A stretch of DNA of 11,789 nucleotides from Trileptium ribeirensis (lineage: Eukaryota; Nematoda; Enoplea; Enoplida; Thoracostomopsidae). Shown in pieces: positions 1 to 7,255 of the stretch. The stretch lies in assembly GCA_030248225.1 (NCBI GenBank), contig JASANE010009864.1, forward strand, positions 1-11,789, read 5' to 3'. The notes below the pieces were generated by a model that saw only the letters and a list, made by a program, of their open reading frames with translations, searched no databases and had not been told where the DNA came from. The stretch's first letter is position 1. Each line of letters starts with the position of its first letter. The position numbers and the translations under genes are program-made.

Positions 1-260
1 TGTGAGCAGGTTTCGGTGTCAACCTCCCTGGGGGACCTCAGCAATCATGCCAAGATACTAGACACGTGCGCAACCAATCGGGCGGGGTCCGAACACACCC
101 CGTGAAGCGCGCCTGCGGCCTGCTAAGCTCCGTAACTTCTTCGGTCTGACCAAGAAAAGTGGCTAAAATAGAAAACTTAGGGTCCGCCCTTGAGGTTATG
201 ATAGCCGGGGTCGTATGGGCATGGTGTTAGGAAGTTGCGCCATGCAGCTGCGTCACCGTT
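1..260. other. GC-rich block of unknown identity at the left edge
   Basis: By direct count about 146 of the first 260 bases are G or C, and the composition drops abruptly at about 261 into a run of A and T. Three frames are open for 34 to 40 codons: plus strand 1-102 (stop at 103-105), plus strand about 62-165, and minus strand 160-38, the last preceded by an acceptor-like TTCTATTTTAG. Openness in several frames at once is expected of GC-rich DNA, so it is weak evidence for coding. I compared it by eye with tRNA, 5S, U1, U2, U4, U5, SRP and 7SK RNA and found no convincing match. It could be an exon of a gene beyond the left edge, a structured RNA or a fragment of a repeat. Confidence 0.4.
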
Positions 261-1269
261 ATTACATAAATATTATTGAAATTTATATTTTTAATTATTA
301 TTTGAGTAGTTCATCGCTTACGATGAATAATTTAGAAGGCATATTGTACTAGTGTTGGTACTCCTTCGCAGAATTTCGCAACATCTTTGTTGAACTAGAT
401 CAAAACATAAGCTACCGGCACTTCTTAGAATGATGGATTAATTTTGTAGATTGTTAACTGATTTTCAAAATCATTTTTGTTTAACATCTCGGGCTTTGTC
501 GTTGGATAGTGTATTTAAGCTAGTGATCAATTTTGTCAGTGGCCTCACTTTAGTTAGACAGTGGTAGGAGTCTTTAGTTTGCGTTACACGTTAGTTGTTC
601 GTTGCTGTGCACGTTGTTAGTTATTACACTGCACTTTAGTTATTTGTGGATTGTTGGTTGGTCGTTCGCTAGCACACATATGCGGTTATCGTAAGTCAGT
701 CTTAGATTGTGGTTTGGGCGTTCCGGTGGAATTCCCAGGTTAGCTCTGTTCGCTAGCAGCTTAAGGATTCTGGGTTTTAGCTCATTTGTATTAAGGCTCG
801 GGGGCACTTCAGCTTATTGATTACTCACGCGAGCAGAATCTCAGCATCTTATTATTTGGCGCTTATTGTGGATAGTCACGCGACTCGTGGACATTAAGGC
901 GGTACAATGTTATCGTGTGAAGAATACAGAAAGAGACACTGCGGCATGATGATAAGCATTTGTGATGAGATTTTGTTCGCTTTAGGGATGTTTTCACTGA
1001 ACTGATTTATTATTTAATATGGTCATGCATTCGTAAAACATCCTTCCAGTTACAATAGCATAATGTTATGCATGAAAGAGCGTGTATTACATAGCTACTA
1101 GTTTGGCTTGTAAAAGCCGCTTAAACAGAAATTGGGAAAATAGCGATATTTATACATTTCTTTTATGCGTCTTACTTTATTTACTACTAACCTTGTCTTT
1201 TTGGGCGTAGAGCTAAATTTTTTCCTTGTAACGTAATCTGCTAAACTGAATGAAATAAATATGTTTTCA
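261..1269. other. AT-rich non-coding stretch
   Basis: There is no open frame of note on either strand. The part from about 480 to 760 is rich in T and G on the plus strand and contains GTTCGCTAGCA twice (664-674 and 748-758). A TATA-like TATTTAAG (512-519) lies 26 bases before the A of a TCAGT initiator-like motif (536-540). The last bases (TTTTCAG ending at 1269) form the splice acceptor of the next exon. The rest shows nothing I can assign. Confidence 0.5.
512..540 (+). promoter_or_regulatory. Weak core-promoter candidate (TATA-like plus initiator-like)
   Basis: TATTTAAG at 512-519 is followed by TCAGT at 536-540, a spacing close to that of a TATA box and an arthropod-type initiator. No open frame follows closely, and such motifs are common by chance in AT-rich DNA. 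It is listed because it lies about 730 bases upstream of the spliced gene at 1270-1633. Confidence 0.15.
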
Positions 1270-1633
1270 GTAGTCCGCCCTGGCTACCAAACCATGAAAC
1301 AAAGTCGCTCTCGGCTCGTACAAACATACTTACATAGCTTAGCTAATAATTTTATTTATGAACGGCCGGATGGAACTTTGGCTTTTTGTCACCAGCAGGA
1401 ATTGGCTCTGTGGCGGAATTCGGCCGTAGGTGCATACACCTTAAGGTAAATTATGCATTATCTAGCTTATTTGCATCAAACTTGTTGACAGTCCTAGCGC
1501 TGTTGGCACTTGGCTCCTACCGCGCACTCAGGGAGCGTGCGACCTGTCAAGGGGTGAGTTCGACGCCTATTGTCGGGGCCTCCAACGAAGCTGCAATAAT
1601 GCGCCAGTAAACTTAAAATGCGCCCAGACATAA
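1270..1633 (+). CDS. Unrecognised spliced gene, two 3'-most exons
   Basis: I do not recognise this protein. A strong acceptor TTTTCAG ends at 1269. The exon 1270-1445 reads openly and ends at AAG|GTAAAT. A 46-bp intron (1446-1491) ends in TTGACAG, and the second exon, 1492-1633, stays in frame to TAA at 1631-1633. The joint codon is AGT. Splicing is favoured because reading straight on meets a stop three bases after the donor. From the ATG at 1294-1296 (A at -3) the product is 97 residues; that ATG could be the true start if 1269 is a trans-splice site, or earlier exons may exist. The N-terminal part is basic (MKQSRSRLVQTYL). The middle reads ERPDGTLAFCHQQE, and the C-terminal part holds four cysteines around GACDLSRGEFDAYC. 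I see no signal peptide or membrane segment in this reading. The last codons overlap an inverted-repeat arm, so the C-terminus may be repeat-derived. Confidence 0.45.
1599..1628 (+). repeat. Left arm of a diverged inverted repeat
   Basis: The arm contains TAAACTT (1608-1614), then three bases, then ATGCGCCCAGA (1618-1628), and begins with ATGCG (1599-1603). Its reverse complement matches 2565-2594 at 24 of 30 positions, including 19 of 21 in the core. It overlaps the last codons of the spliced gene ending at 1633. It could be the terminal inverted repeat of a roughly 1-kb non-autonomous element, or the trace of a local inverted duplication. Confidence 0.55.
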
Positions 1634-2564
1634 TCCTATTTTGCAAAAAGCGATCGGTGACCGCAAAGCGTTGTTATCACACAAACTGCGGTTTTACCAT
1701 CGATTTTTCGCTAACAATATTCGGACAGATTTAGATTTCATGTCGCAAAATTCAATTTTATAGTCGAACTAAAATATTTCTTTTGTTAATTCGTAGCAAA
1801 GTGGTTAAATAACAAGCTGAAAGCGTAACGTAGCGATACTCGACGTTCTTGAAATTCGCCGCCCTAGTTAGCTTCATGTTTTAAAACACAATGCTCCTTC
1901 GTAGAGGTGGTAAATCACGCTGTTTGCGAACCGCTGCTATCTCCTTCGACGAAGTAGTTTGCGAACAGTAACATTCGACATCACTAAAGCAAATACAAAA
2001 TTTTTATTTTAATGCCAACGATACATAATATTAACAAATTCTGACATTAAATGTAAGTATACATATTTTTAGACATACATATACTGTGTTAGCGAACACT
2101 TGCTCAAAGTATGATGAGTGGGTTACACAATCCTTAACCAAAAAGGAATGTGATAAGTAATTACAACCTGGTAACTAACGCACAAAGTAGTATTCGCGAA
2201 CAACAAAACAGGCTCTTCTGTTCGGGAACGGTGGCGTGTTGCTTTATTCTAATTAAATTGGATTAAATATGGCACTTGCACAACATATTTGTATTCGCGA
2301 ACAAACGATACGCGCTGCGCAACCTGGTCTGCATGTTTGTCCGCTGACAAAATTTGAGGTCGGGTGCTATACTCTTCTCGAATGACAAGTCTCAAATTAA
2401 AATTTTGTAAAAGTATGTTCAAGAACAACTTATTTCACTAAAATGTTCGATAACATAATTCATATGCTTTGAAACTCGTGACGAAAATGTTTTTTAAGAT
2501 CGATTTGAGATCGCCAAAAATGTTCGATTAGCGATTTTTTAGAATGACAAACGAAGATTTTTTT
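1634..2564. other. Interior of the inverted-repeat structure, non-coding
   Basis: No open frame longer than a few dozen codons is seen on either strand. Apart from the TTNGCGAAC cluster, the stretch has CTCCTTCG twice (near 1890 and 1940). No transposase motif is visible. If this is a mobile element it is non-autonomous. Confidence 0.4.
1923..2302. repeat. Cluster of five TTNGCGAAC motifs
   Basis: The nine-base motif TT(T/A/C)GCGAAC occurs at 1923-1931, 1958-1966, 2089-2097, 2193-2201 and 2294-2302, all on the plus strand. A degenerate sixth copy, TTCGGGAAC, is at 2221-2229. The last two exact copies share the 13 bases TATTCGCGAACAA and are 101 bases apart. The variant TTCGCGAA is a perfect palindrome. 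All lie between the arms of the inverted repeat. They may be sub-terminal binding sites of a transposase, remnants of a diverged tandem array, or binding sites for a host factor. Confidence 0.5.
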
Positions 2565-2594
2565 TCTGGGCGCATATAAAGTTTAGCCTCGCAT
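2565..2594 (-). repeat. Right arm of the diverged inverted repeat
   Basis: TCTGGGCGCAT (2565-2575), AAGTTTA (2579-2585) and CGCAT (2590-2594) are the reverse complement of the arm at 1599-1628. Just inside both arms there is weaker similarity, such as TCGCTAA near 1707 against the reverse complement near 2530, suggesting that longer arms have decayed. I see no target-site duplication outside the arms. Confidence 0.55.
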
Positions 2595-3590
2595 AGATCC
2601 CCTACGCCCGTATAAGCCTCGATTAATTATAAGCATGTTTTACTTGCTAGATATGCAGACTTAGCAGTTTTTCTTTTCAGTCTTGTTTCAGCAGCTTAGG
2701 GCTTTTTTGATTTGATAGAGTCTACGAGATTTTGGTATTTCTGAACGGATTCAAAAGCAAAAAATTTTTTGAAAACCACTGTAACATGTAAAGACCAAGT
2801 GCTTTTCTTTTGTGGAGTAGATCCTCGATCGCTGAATAATTAAACTTAAAACTAAACGGAAGTTTGTTTATTCGAAAAAGAATAGCGTTTATTCGGGTTT
2901 TGGCCGTGTCTTGTGCAGCTTGATCTATCGCTAATCACCTAAATTAATATAGGCGAAAGTTGCGTTAAATTCTGATCCCAATGTTGATAGTCAGCTATTA
3001 ACTGTCGAAGCCATTTAATTGCATAGCTAGGGAATGTATGAAAACGAGTTAAATTATTCTGATTTATGTAATTTTTCTCTGATGTTATGCTTTTTGTCGG
3101 CCACCTACGAGGCTACCAATCGGGTTTCCGGTACAAAAGCCTCCCATAACCCCCAGAATTCCTAAAAACCCCGGGTTGGACACCAAATCCTTTATTTATC
3201 CCTCCCTCCCTTTTTCTTCATGGGCTCTTCTTTTCGTTTCCCGGTTTTTTCATTTCTTTTAATGCTAATTTGCATAATTATCTTTTGTTTTTAGTTTTAG
3301 CTAACATGTGTTAGCGTTATTTTGTTGTCTTTATTCAGTCAGGAGTTGAGTTGCGTCAAGATAGGTGTTGAGTTTAGAGGTGGAAAACGGACATTTTCGA
3401 CATAGTTTAATTATTACGAAAGAAGTTTACTTCCTCACGGCGTAATATTGTTTTCTATAACAATTTGCACGATTTGTATTTTAGTTTATCTTTAAAGTTT
3501 ATTTTGTGTACTGGATCACCTAGCTAGCGCAACGACACTAGTTCAAATTTGAAACGATAATCATCCAGCTATTCGCAAGTTTATAATTGA
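2595..3590. other. Non-coding stretch with a pyrimidine-rich tract
   Basis: No coding signal is seen. About 3160-3260 is strongly pyrimidine-biased on the plus strand, with TCCCTCCCTCCC followed by runs of T and C. Two TTTCAG acceptor-like sites near 2680 and 2690 are followed by stops within a dozen codons in the best frame, so I do not call exons there. A 12-base palindrome, TTCAAATTTGAA, lies at 3542-3553. Confidence 0.4.
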
Positions 3591-3770
3591 TCGGAGCTCT
3601 GCGAAGCCGAGCGAACCGTTTTTATTTTCTGTCTGGGAGTAAAAACGTCGATGTCCGTCCGTCCGTTCGTTCGTTCGTTCGGTCCGACGAATCTCAAGAA
3701 CCACTGAACGGATTTTAAAAAACTTTTTTTTGTTTGAAAGCCTATCATTTTAGAGTGTGCACCTGATATT
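3590..3770 (+). repeat. Dispersed-repeat-like stretch with a tetranucleotide microsatellite
   Basis: The stretch has GGAGCTCTGCGAAGCCGAGC, then exactly three GTCC and four GTTC units (3653-3680). It continues with a line ending in CACTGAACGGATTTTAAAA and a T run. GC-rich word, microsatellite and A/T-rich tail together look like a short interspersed element rather than a lone microsatellite. Only one copy is certain here; a weakly similar TCTC...CCRCT phrase occurs near 10310. No coding frame is supported. Confidence 0.35.
3653..3680 (+). repeat. Tetranucleotide microsatellite (GTCC)3(GTTC)4
   Basis: Seven uninterrupted four-base units change from GTCC to GTTC after the third. A single C-to-T change spread by slippage explains the two blocks. 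Confidence 0.9.
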
Positions 3771-4276
3771 TGGGATTAAAAAATTTTGAGTGGTTAAGTA
3801 GTAATTAGCTAATTAGTTAATTTTATGCAGCTAAAATAGGAATTTTGCAATATTTGTGTTATTTATTGAATTAAAATCGTTTCGATCAAACCATTATAGG
3901 TTTTTGGGTCGAAGAATTCAAATATAATATTTTTACCAATGATAAAGCCGTATGCCCTATGCAATGTAGTTACAAGAACATAAAATTGAGTACATTCGTA
4001 ATGCCACAGCCCAAGCTCCGTTCACAAATATAGCTCCACTACCGACTAGTTAGAATTTGTGTTTGGTAGTTTTTGAAAGGTGCTATTCCTGGTTCGTGAG
4101 TCTTGGCGGATCTTTGTTAGACACTATTCTGTTTTCGGGAAGAATTACGGAACAATGGTTCAATACTAAGCTGGCTTGCCATGTGAAAGAATTAACGCTG
4201 AGTAAATCAAAGCTACACAAATAAGTACTGTACTACCTTAAAATGCTTGTCATAGTAATACGTATTAGATTTTCCT
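3771..4276. other. Non-coding stretch, nothing recognised
   Basis: AT-rich DNA without open frames, strong splice signals or obvious repeats. Confidence 0.4.
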
Positions 4277-4349
4277 TATAAAAACTGAGTCGAGCAAGAG
4301 GCAAGGCTCAGTGAGTAACAGAATTCTACGGTGTCGCCAGAAGGTAAGT
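4277..4349 (+). promoter_or_regulatory. Candidate promoter followed by a short first exon
   Basis: TATAAAA lies at 4277-4283, and a TCAGT initiator-like motif at 4308-4312 puts a start site at A4310, 33 bases downstream of the first T. A consensus splice donor AAG|GTAAGT follows, with the exon ending at 4343 and the intron starting at 4344. This would give a 34-base untranslated first exon. No ATG or downstream plus-strand exon is recognised before the minus-strand LINE, so the transcript would have to splice across it or be non-coding. It could also be a fragment of a retroelement promoter. Each motif alone is common; the ordered set is what makes it worth listing. Confidence 0.3.
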
Positions 4350-4659
4350 CGCTAAAATAGGCGGTGCCAGTAGCAATACTTGTGGTTAAAATTAGCGGGC
4401 TGCTCAAAAATCAATATTTGACTTGCAATCGCTAACTTTGAATATATATTCTACTACTGCTTTTTTGATTTTGTGTTGGAATTATAATCAGAGCAATTCG
4501 ACTTAGGCACACTGCAGCGCTAAGTGAAGAGAGTCACAGATAAACAATGGGCACGCGCCAAATAAATCAACGATCATTATTACTGCCGGCATACTACTGG
4601 CCACACATCGAAATCAATATCATCGGTAAAGAATCCACATATTAATCTCGGATAGCCGT
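4350..4659. other. Non-coding stretch, nothing recognised
   Basis: AT-rich, no open frame, no recognisable repeat up to the stem-loop at 4660. Confidence 0.4.
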
Positions 4660-4761
4660 CATAATAAAAATACCCTGCAACCCCTACCCTCATCAAAACC
4701 ATATAAAATAACGCCTTTTACGATTAATTAGGATAGGGGTTGGTGGGTACTTTTTATTATG
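4660..4761. repeat. Long stem-loop at the LINE 3' edge
   Basis: The arm 4660-4690 is the reverse complement of 4730-4761 with three mismatches and one single-base gap; the loop is 39 bases (4691-4729). The shared core on the plus strand is CAACCCCTACCCT in the left arm against AGGATAGGGGTTG in the right. The right arm carries, on the minus strand, an AATAAA (4753-4758) that fits the 3' end of the LINE. The structure may be part of the LINE tail, or two short tail fragments in opposite orientation. Confidence 0.65.
4753..4758 (-). promoter_or_regulatory. Poly(A) signal of the LINE
   Basis: AATAAA on the minus strand, about 155 bases after the stop codon and just before the inferred 3' limit of the element. 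Confidence 0.5.
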
Positions 4762-4778
4762 CGTACCTTTATATGTAC

Positions 4779-4800
4779 CTTTCTTCCTCCAGGAAGAAAG
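4779..4800. repeat. Perfect hairpin in the LINE 3' tail
   Basis: CTTTCTTCCT (4779-4788) and AGGAAGAAAG (4791-4800) are perfect reverse complements around a two-base centre. It is one of three inverted repeats within 100 bases in the 3' untranslated tail, a place where LINE reverse transcriptases often recognise their RNA. Confidence 0.85.
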
Positions 4801-4821
4801 GGATGATCACCGACGATTTCA

Positions 4822-4835
4822 GGATTGATCAATCC
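4822..4835. repeat. 14-bp perfect palindrome in the LINE 3' tail
   Basis: GGATTGATCAATCC is its own reverse complement. It lies between the two hairpins of the tail. Confidence 0.85.
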
Positions 4836-4856
4836 CTCTTCGTTGGAGGATGATTC

Positions 4857-4876
4857 GGCCTTGTTTGTGCAAGGCC
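4857..4876. repeat. Hairpin in the LINE 3' tail
   Basis: GGCCTTG (4857-4863) pairs with CAAGGCC (4870-4876) around a six-base loop. It starts about 36 bases after the stop codon of the LINE on the minus strand. Confidence 0.85.
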
Positions 4877-4911
4877 AGTGAAGCTGTTGAAAATCAAATA
4901 TAACATATATA

Positions 4912-5632
4912 TTAGTCAGGCAATTTGTTTGATGCGTGCAAACGACTCTTGAACGACGATAACGATGGTGCCCTGACGACATCGCCAGGCAAATCATTCC
5001 AAACTCGCATTACACGGTGAGAGAAAAAGTTTTTTCGAAGATCGAAACGGGCGATATCAATAGTTTGCAATTTGAGATCATGACATTGCGTGTCACCATA
5101 TCCAGGGTAAATTATTTTGCGACCTCAAGGTCGACGGAGTCGTTTGCCATCTTATAAACTGAAATCAAATCATTTCTAAGACGTCTCGTACATAATGACT
5201 GAATGCCAAGGTACTTTAGTCGATGAGAATAGTCTAGATTTCGGATAGAGGGAAGCAGTTTTGTGGCGTGTCTTTGCATTCGATATCACATTCATAATGA
5301 GGTGTCTAAACTGTCACTGCGTATTCTACAATCGGCCTGATAAGCGTACGATAAAGTTGCAGCCAAATTTTTTTGGTCCAGAATTGAATTGTGCGACGGA
5401 TGACGATGATGACGCGATGGGCACGGACAGAAAAAGTTGCACAATGGTCGGAGAATTTAAGAGTATCGGTGATGATGACGCCTAAATCGATGTGTTTCTC
5501 CGTAGTTGTCAAAATATTGTTTGCTAAAGAATAGACTGCTCTCGGATTGCCATGCCCACTTTGCATAACCTTACATTTGTTATCAGCGACTCGCAGCCCC
5601 AAATCGGAACAATATTGGGATAAGCCATCTAG
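4912..5632 (-). pseudogene. LINE C-terminal (thumb and tail) region, broken
   Basis: This continues the reverse transcriptase in three frames. The first (5632 to 5306) has NKCKVMQSG, the DLGV motif of CR1/Jockey proteins, and LYRTLIRPIVEYA. A TAG at 5306-5308 stands where a Trp is usual before PHY. A frameshift near 5280 leads to QRHATKLLPSIRNL, YSHRLKYLGIQSL and RRLRNDLISVYK. Another near 5115 leads to IIYPGYGDTQCHDLKLQT, FFSHRVMRVWNDLP and SSFKSRLHASNKLPD, ending at TAA 4912-4914. The RV..WN.LP and FK.RL wording is typical of the extreme C-terminus in this superfamily, so the 3' end of the reading frame is complete. Confidence 0.88.
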
Positions 5633-6651
5633 ATATTTTGAAGGTCATCAAAACCAAATTCTGGACAAGCTTTGATGATTCGTCGCGCTAGCCGCAAGTC
5701 ATCGGCAAATTTGAAAACAGCACACGAGAGGTGTTCGTCGACGTCGTTGATGAAAAGCAAAATGAGTAGCGGCCCTATCAATGTTCCTTGCGGGCCTCCG
5801 CTGGTTACACATCGCCAAGATGAGAATAATCCATTGACAGACCCACACTGTTGCCGCTCTGATAAATAGCCACGAAACCATTGCAGAAGTTCACCGGACA
5901 CACCGTACATCTGCAGCTTCATTAACAGGGCATGGTGATTAACCTTGTCAAAAGCCTTCTGGAGGTCAATGTAGACGACGTCTAGCCAATCATTGTTGTC
6001 AAGACATTTCGTGGCAAAATTTAAATACTCAAGCAGTTGTGTGGTAGTGGACCGCATTCGAACAAATCCGTGTTGTGTCTTGTAAATGGCTTCGTTGTCG
6101 TTTAGAAAGGTCACTAGCTTATCGCGAACTAAATTCTCCATAACCTTGCTGGCTTATGCTGTCAAACTAATTGGTCGATAATTCGCGCAGCAGGAACGAT
6201 CGCCTTTATTTTTGTATATTGGCACAACTTTGGCGACTCGCCAAGCCGCAGGAAATTGACCTAAAGAAATTGAAAGGTTGAACAACACTGTTTAGGGTTG
6301 GCATAAGACGCTACGTGTGTGAAACAGGAAACAGTTACTCACATCGTCAATACCAGAGGCAGCAATTAGCTTTATCTCACTGAACACCTTTTCCACCTCC
6401 GCCACGTTAAACTGCATTGTTGAAAAGGATTCCCTGATTCTTCGCGAACACTCCCTCTGTTATAGAAGCAGGCCATTTTCAAAAACGGATGCAAAGTAAT
6501 CGTTGAAAAGATAACTATCCTCCTCAGCTGATTTCGAATACGTCATGTCGATACGTTACATTGGCCCTATGCTTTGCTTTACCCTGCTCCGCGGTAGCGC
6601 ATACTCAAAAAAGGATTTCCTATCGCTGTCAATGTTTTCTGCTAGCTTCAT
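5629..6651 (-). pseudogene. LINE reverse transcriptase core, broken
   Basis: One minus-strand frame runs from about 6651 to the stop at 5629-5631 with in-frame stops at 6556-6558, 6460-6462, 6292-6294 and 6154-6156; the last 170 codons (from 6141) are uninterrupted. Motifs in order are [62 protein letters not shown], motif A DLQKAFDKVNHH with its catalytic Asp, motif B GGPQGTLIGPLL (normally SGVPQGS), and motif C FADD with both catalytic aspartates. The enzyme class copies LINE RNA into DNA at a nicked target. All catalytic aspartates survive, yet the stops preclude a product. The TAG at 5629-5631 results from a frameshift; the following frame continues LDGLSQYCSDLGLRVADNKC. Confidence 0.92.
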
Positions 6652-6844
6652 CTCCTAATTTTTGGATAGATTGCTGTATGTGGTAATAAGTAACATGTGA
6701 TTTCTCAAGGTAGCTACGCCAGGCGGTCTCAGAGTTAACGCGTTTAAATCGCCTAAATGCGTTGTGCTTACGCCGAATCGCTTACCAGCACAATGCGTCA
6801 GCCCAAATAGGTTTTCGAACACGTGATGTACTTTTCATAGGAAC
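6649..6844 (-). pseudogene. LINE linker between endonuclease and reverse transcriptase
   Basis: After the frameshift near 6845 the minus strand reads VPMKSTSRVRKPIWADALCW, a TAA at 6782-6784, and then a basic stretch with IRRKHNAFRRFKRVNSE and WRSYLEKSHVTYYH. A Trp-rich start and long Arg/Lys helix are usual in this part of CR1/Jockey proteins. A second frameshift near 6655 leads to the frame that begins KLAENIDSDRKSFFEY. Only family-level similarity is claimed. Confidence 0.75.
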
Positions 6845-7013
6845 AAGTGTTGAAATACAGAACACATTTTGTCCCAAGCTGAGGACATGTCAGTAGTGAC
6901 TAATATTGATGACCAATCGAAGGAAGCGAGGAAGCTACAGATACTATGCCATGGAGAGCGTTCCCAATCGTGGGGTCTAATATACCTCTCAGGATGAGAC
7001 GTTTGTGAATTGG

Positions 7014-7100
7014 GTTTGAATAGTGAATACTTAACAGATAGACGATCCGAATTAGGAAGCTGTGCCAAGGCTTCGACATCATAAACTCCATTAAAAGCAT
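7014..7100 (-). repeat. Direct duplication within the endonuclease, native-position copy
   Basis: These 87 bases match 7167-7253 with 8 mismatches by direct alignment, at an offset of 153 bases (51 codons), so the frame is kept. This copy follows TRGSNILDLVF, the usual order in the family, and encodes SDR in place of SDH. Confidence 0.92.
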
Positions 7101-7166
7101 CACAGAAAACAAGATCTAGTATATTGGATCCTCTAGTATTAGTGTCAACATGTTGACTAAAAGTGT

Positions 7167-7253
7167 GTTTGAATAGTGAATACTTAACAGATAGATGATC
7201 CGAGTTACGAAGCGGTGCCAAGGTTTCGACATCAGAAACTCCAATAAAATCAT
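7167..7253 (-). repeat. Direct duplication within the endonuclease, upstream copy
   Basis: This second copy of the 87-base segment lies 5' of the native one on the minus strand and encodes the SDH motif intact. The sequence upstream of it (7254-7383) is not endonuclease-like, so the duplication coincides with the 5' limit of the recognisable LINE. Confidence 0.92.
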
Positions 7254-7255
7254 GA

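Larger units (their letters stand above)
6835..7254 (-). pseudogene. LINE endonuclease C-terminal fragment with internal duplication
   Basis: The minus-strand frame is open from 7383 to the stop at 6835-6837. The part up to 7255 is not recognisable. From there the protein has features of the last strand of an EEP (exonuclease/endonuclease/phosphatase) domain: TRGSNILDLVF followed by a SD(H/R)LSVKYSLF motif, where the SDH histidine is the family's catalytic residue. The SDH segment occurs twice: an upstream copy with SDH and a native-position copy with SDR, so the copy in normal order has lost the histidine. Downstream, HDWERSPWHS and FLASFDWSSI match the linker that follows the endonuclease in CR1-like elements. 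The frame ends where a single-base shift occurs near 6845; reading continues in the next frame with VPMKSTSRVRKPIW. The catalytic N-terminal two thirds of the domain is missing. Confidence 0.8.
4730..7255 (-). mobile_element. Decayed, 5'-truncated non-LTR retrotransposon (CR1/L2/Jockey type)
   Basis: Minus-strand translation shows, in order, the end of an AP-type endonuclease, a basic linker, a reverse transcriptase with recognisable motifs, a C-terminal region ending at TAA 4912-4914, and a 3' untranslated tail with inverted repeats and AATAAA. Order and motif wording match the CR1/L2/Jockey group, which inserts by target-primed reverse transcription. Only the last part of the endonuclease is present, so the copy is 5'-truncated, as is common for LINEs. 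At least five frameshifts (near 6845, 6655, 5631, 5280 and 5115) and in-frame stops at 6782-6784, 6556-6558, 6460-6462, 6292-6294, 6154-6156 and 5306-5308 make it a relic. Both outer limits are estimates, and no target-site duplication was found. Confidence 0.9.

Noticed and set aside
1386..1610. Plus-strand frame with a hydrophobic, membrane-like segment
   Set aside because: It crosses the better-supported splice donor and intron at 1446-1491 in another frame and has no independent support, although it is not excluded.
4728..4997. 89-codon minus-strand frame
   Set aside because: It overlaps the true LINE C-terminal frame (NDLPGDVV... to TAA 4912) in another frame and then runs into the untranslated tail.
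5261..5485. Plus-strand frame with an aspartate-rich stretch
   Set aside because: It lies antisense to the LINE C-terminal region; the DDDDD run is the complement of Ile/Val codons there.
6261..6342. Minus-strand GTGAGT...TTTCTTTAG segment that looks like an 82-bp intron within the LINE
   Set aside because: The reading frame passes through it and still matches the expected reverse transcriptase order ([17 protein letters not shown] spans the acceptor), so it is coding sequence with a stop, not an intron.
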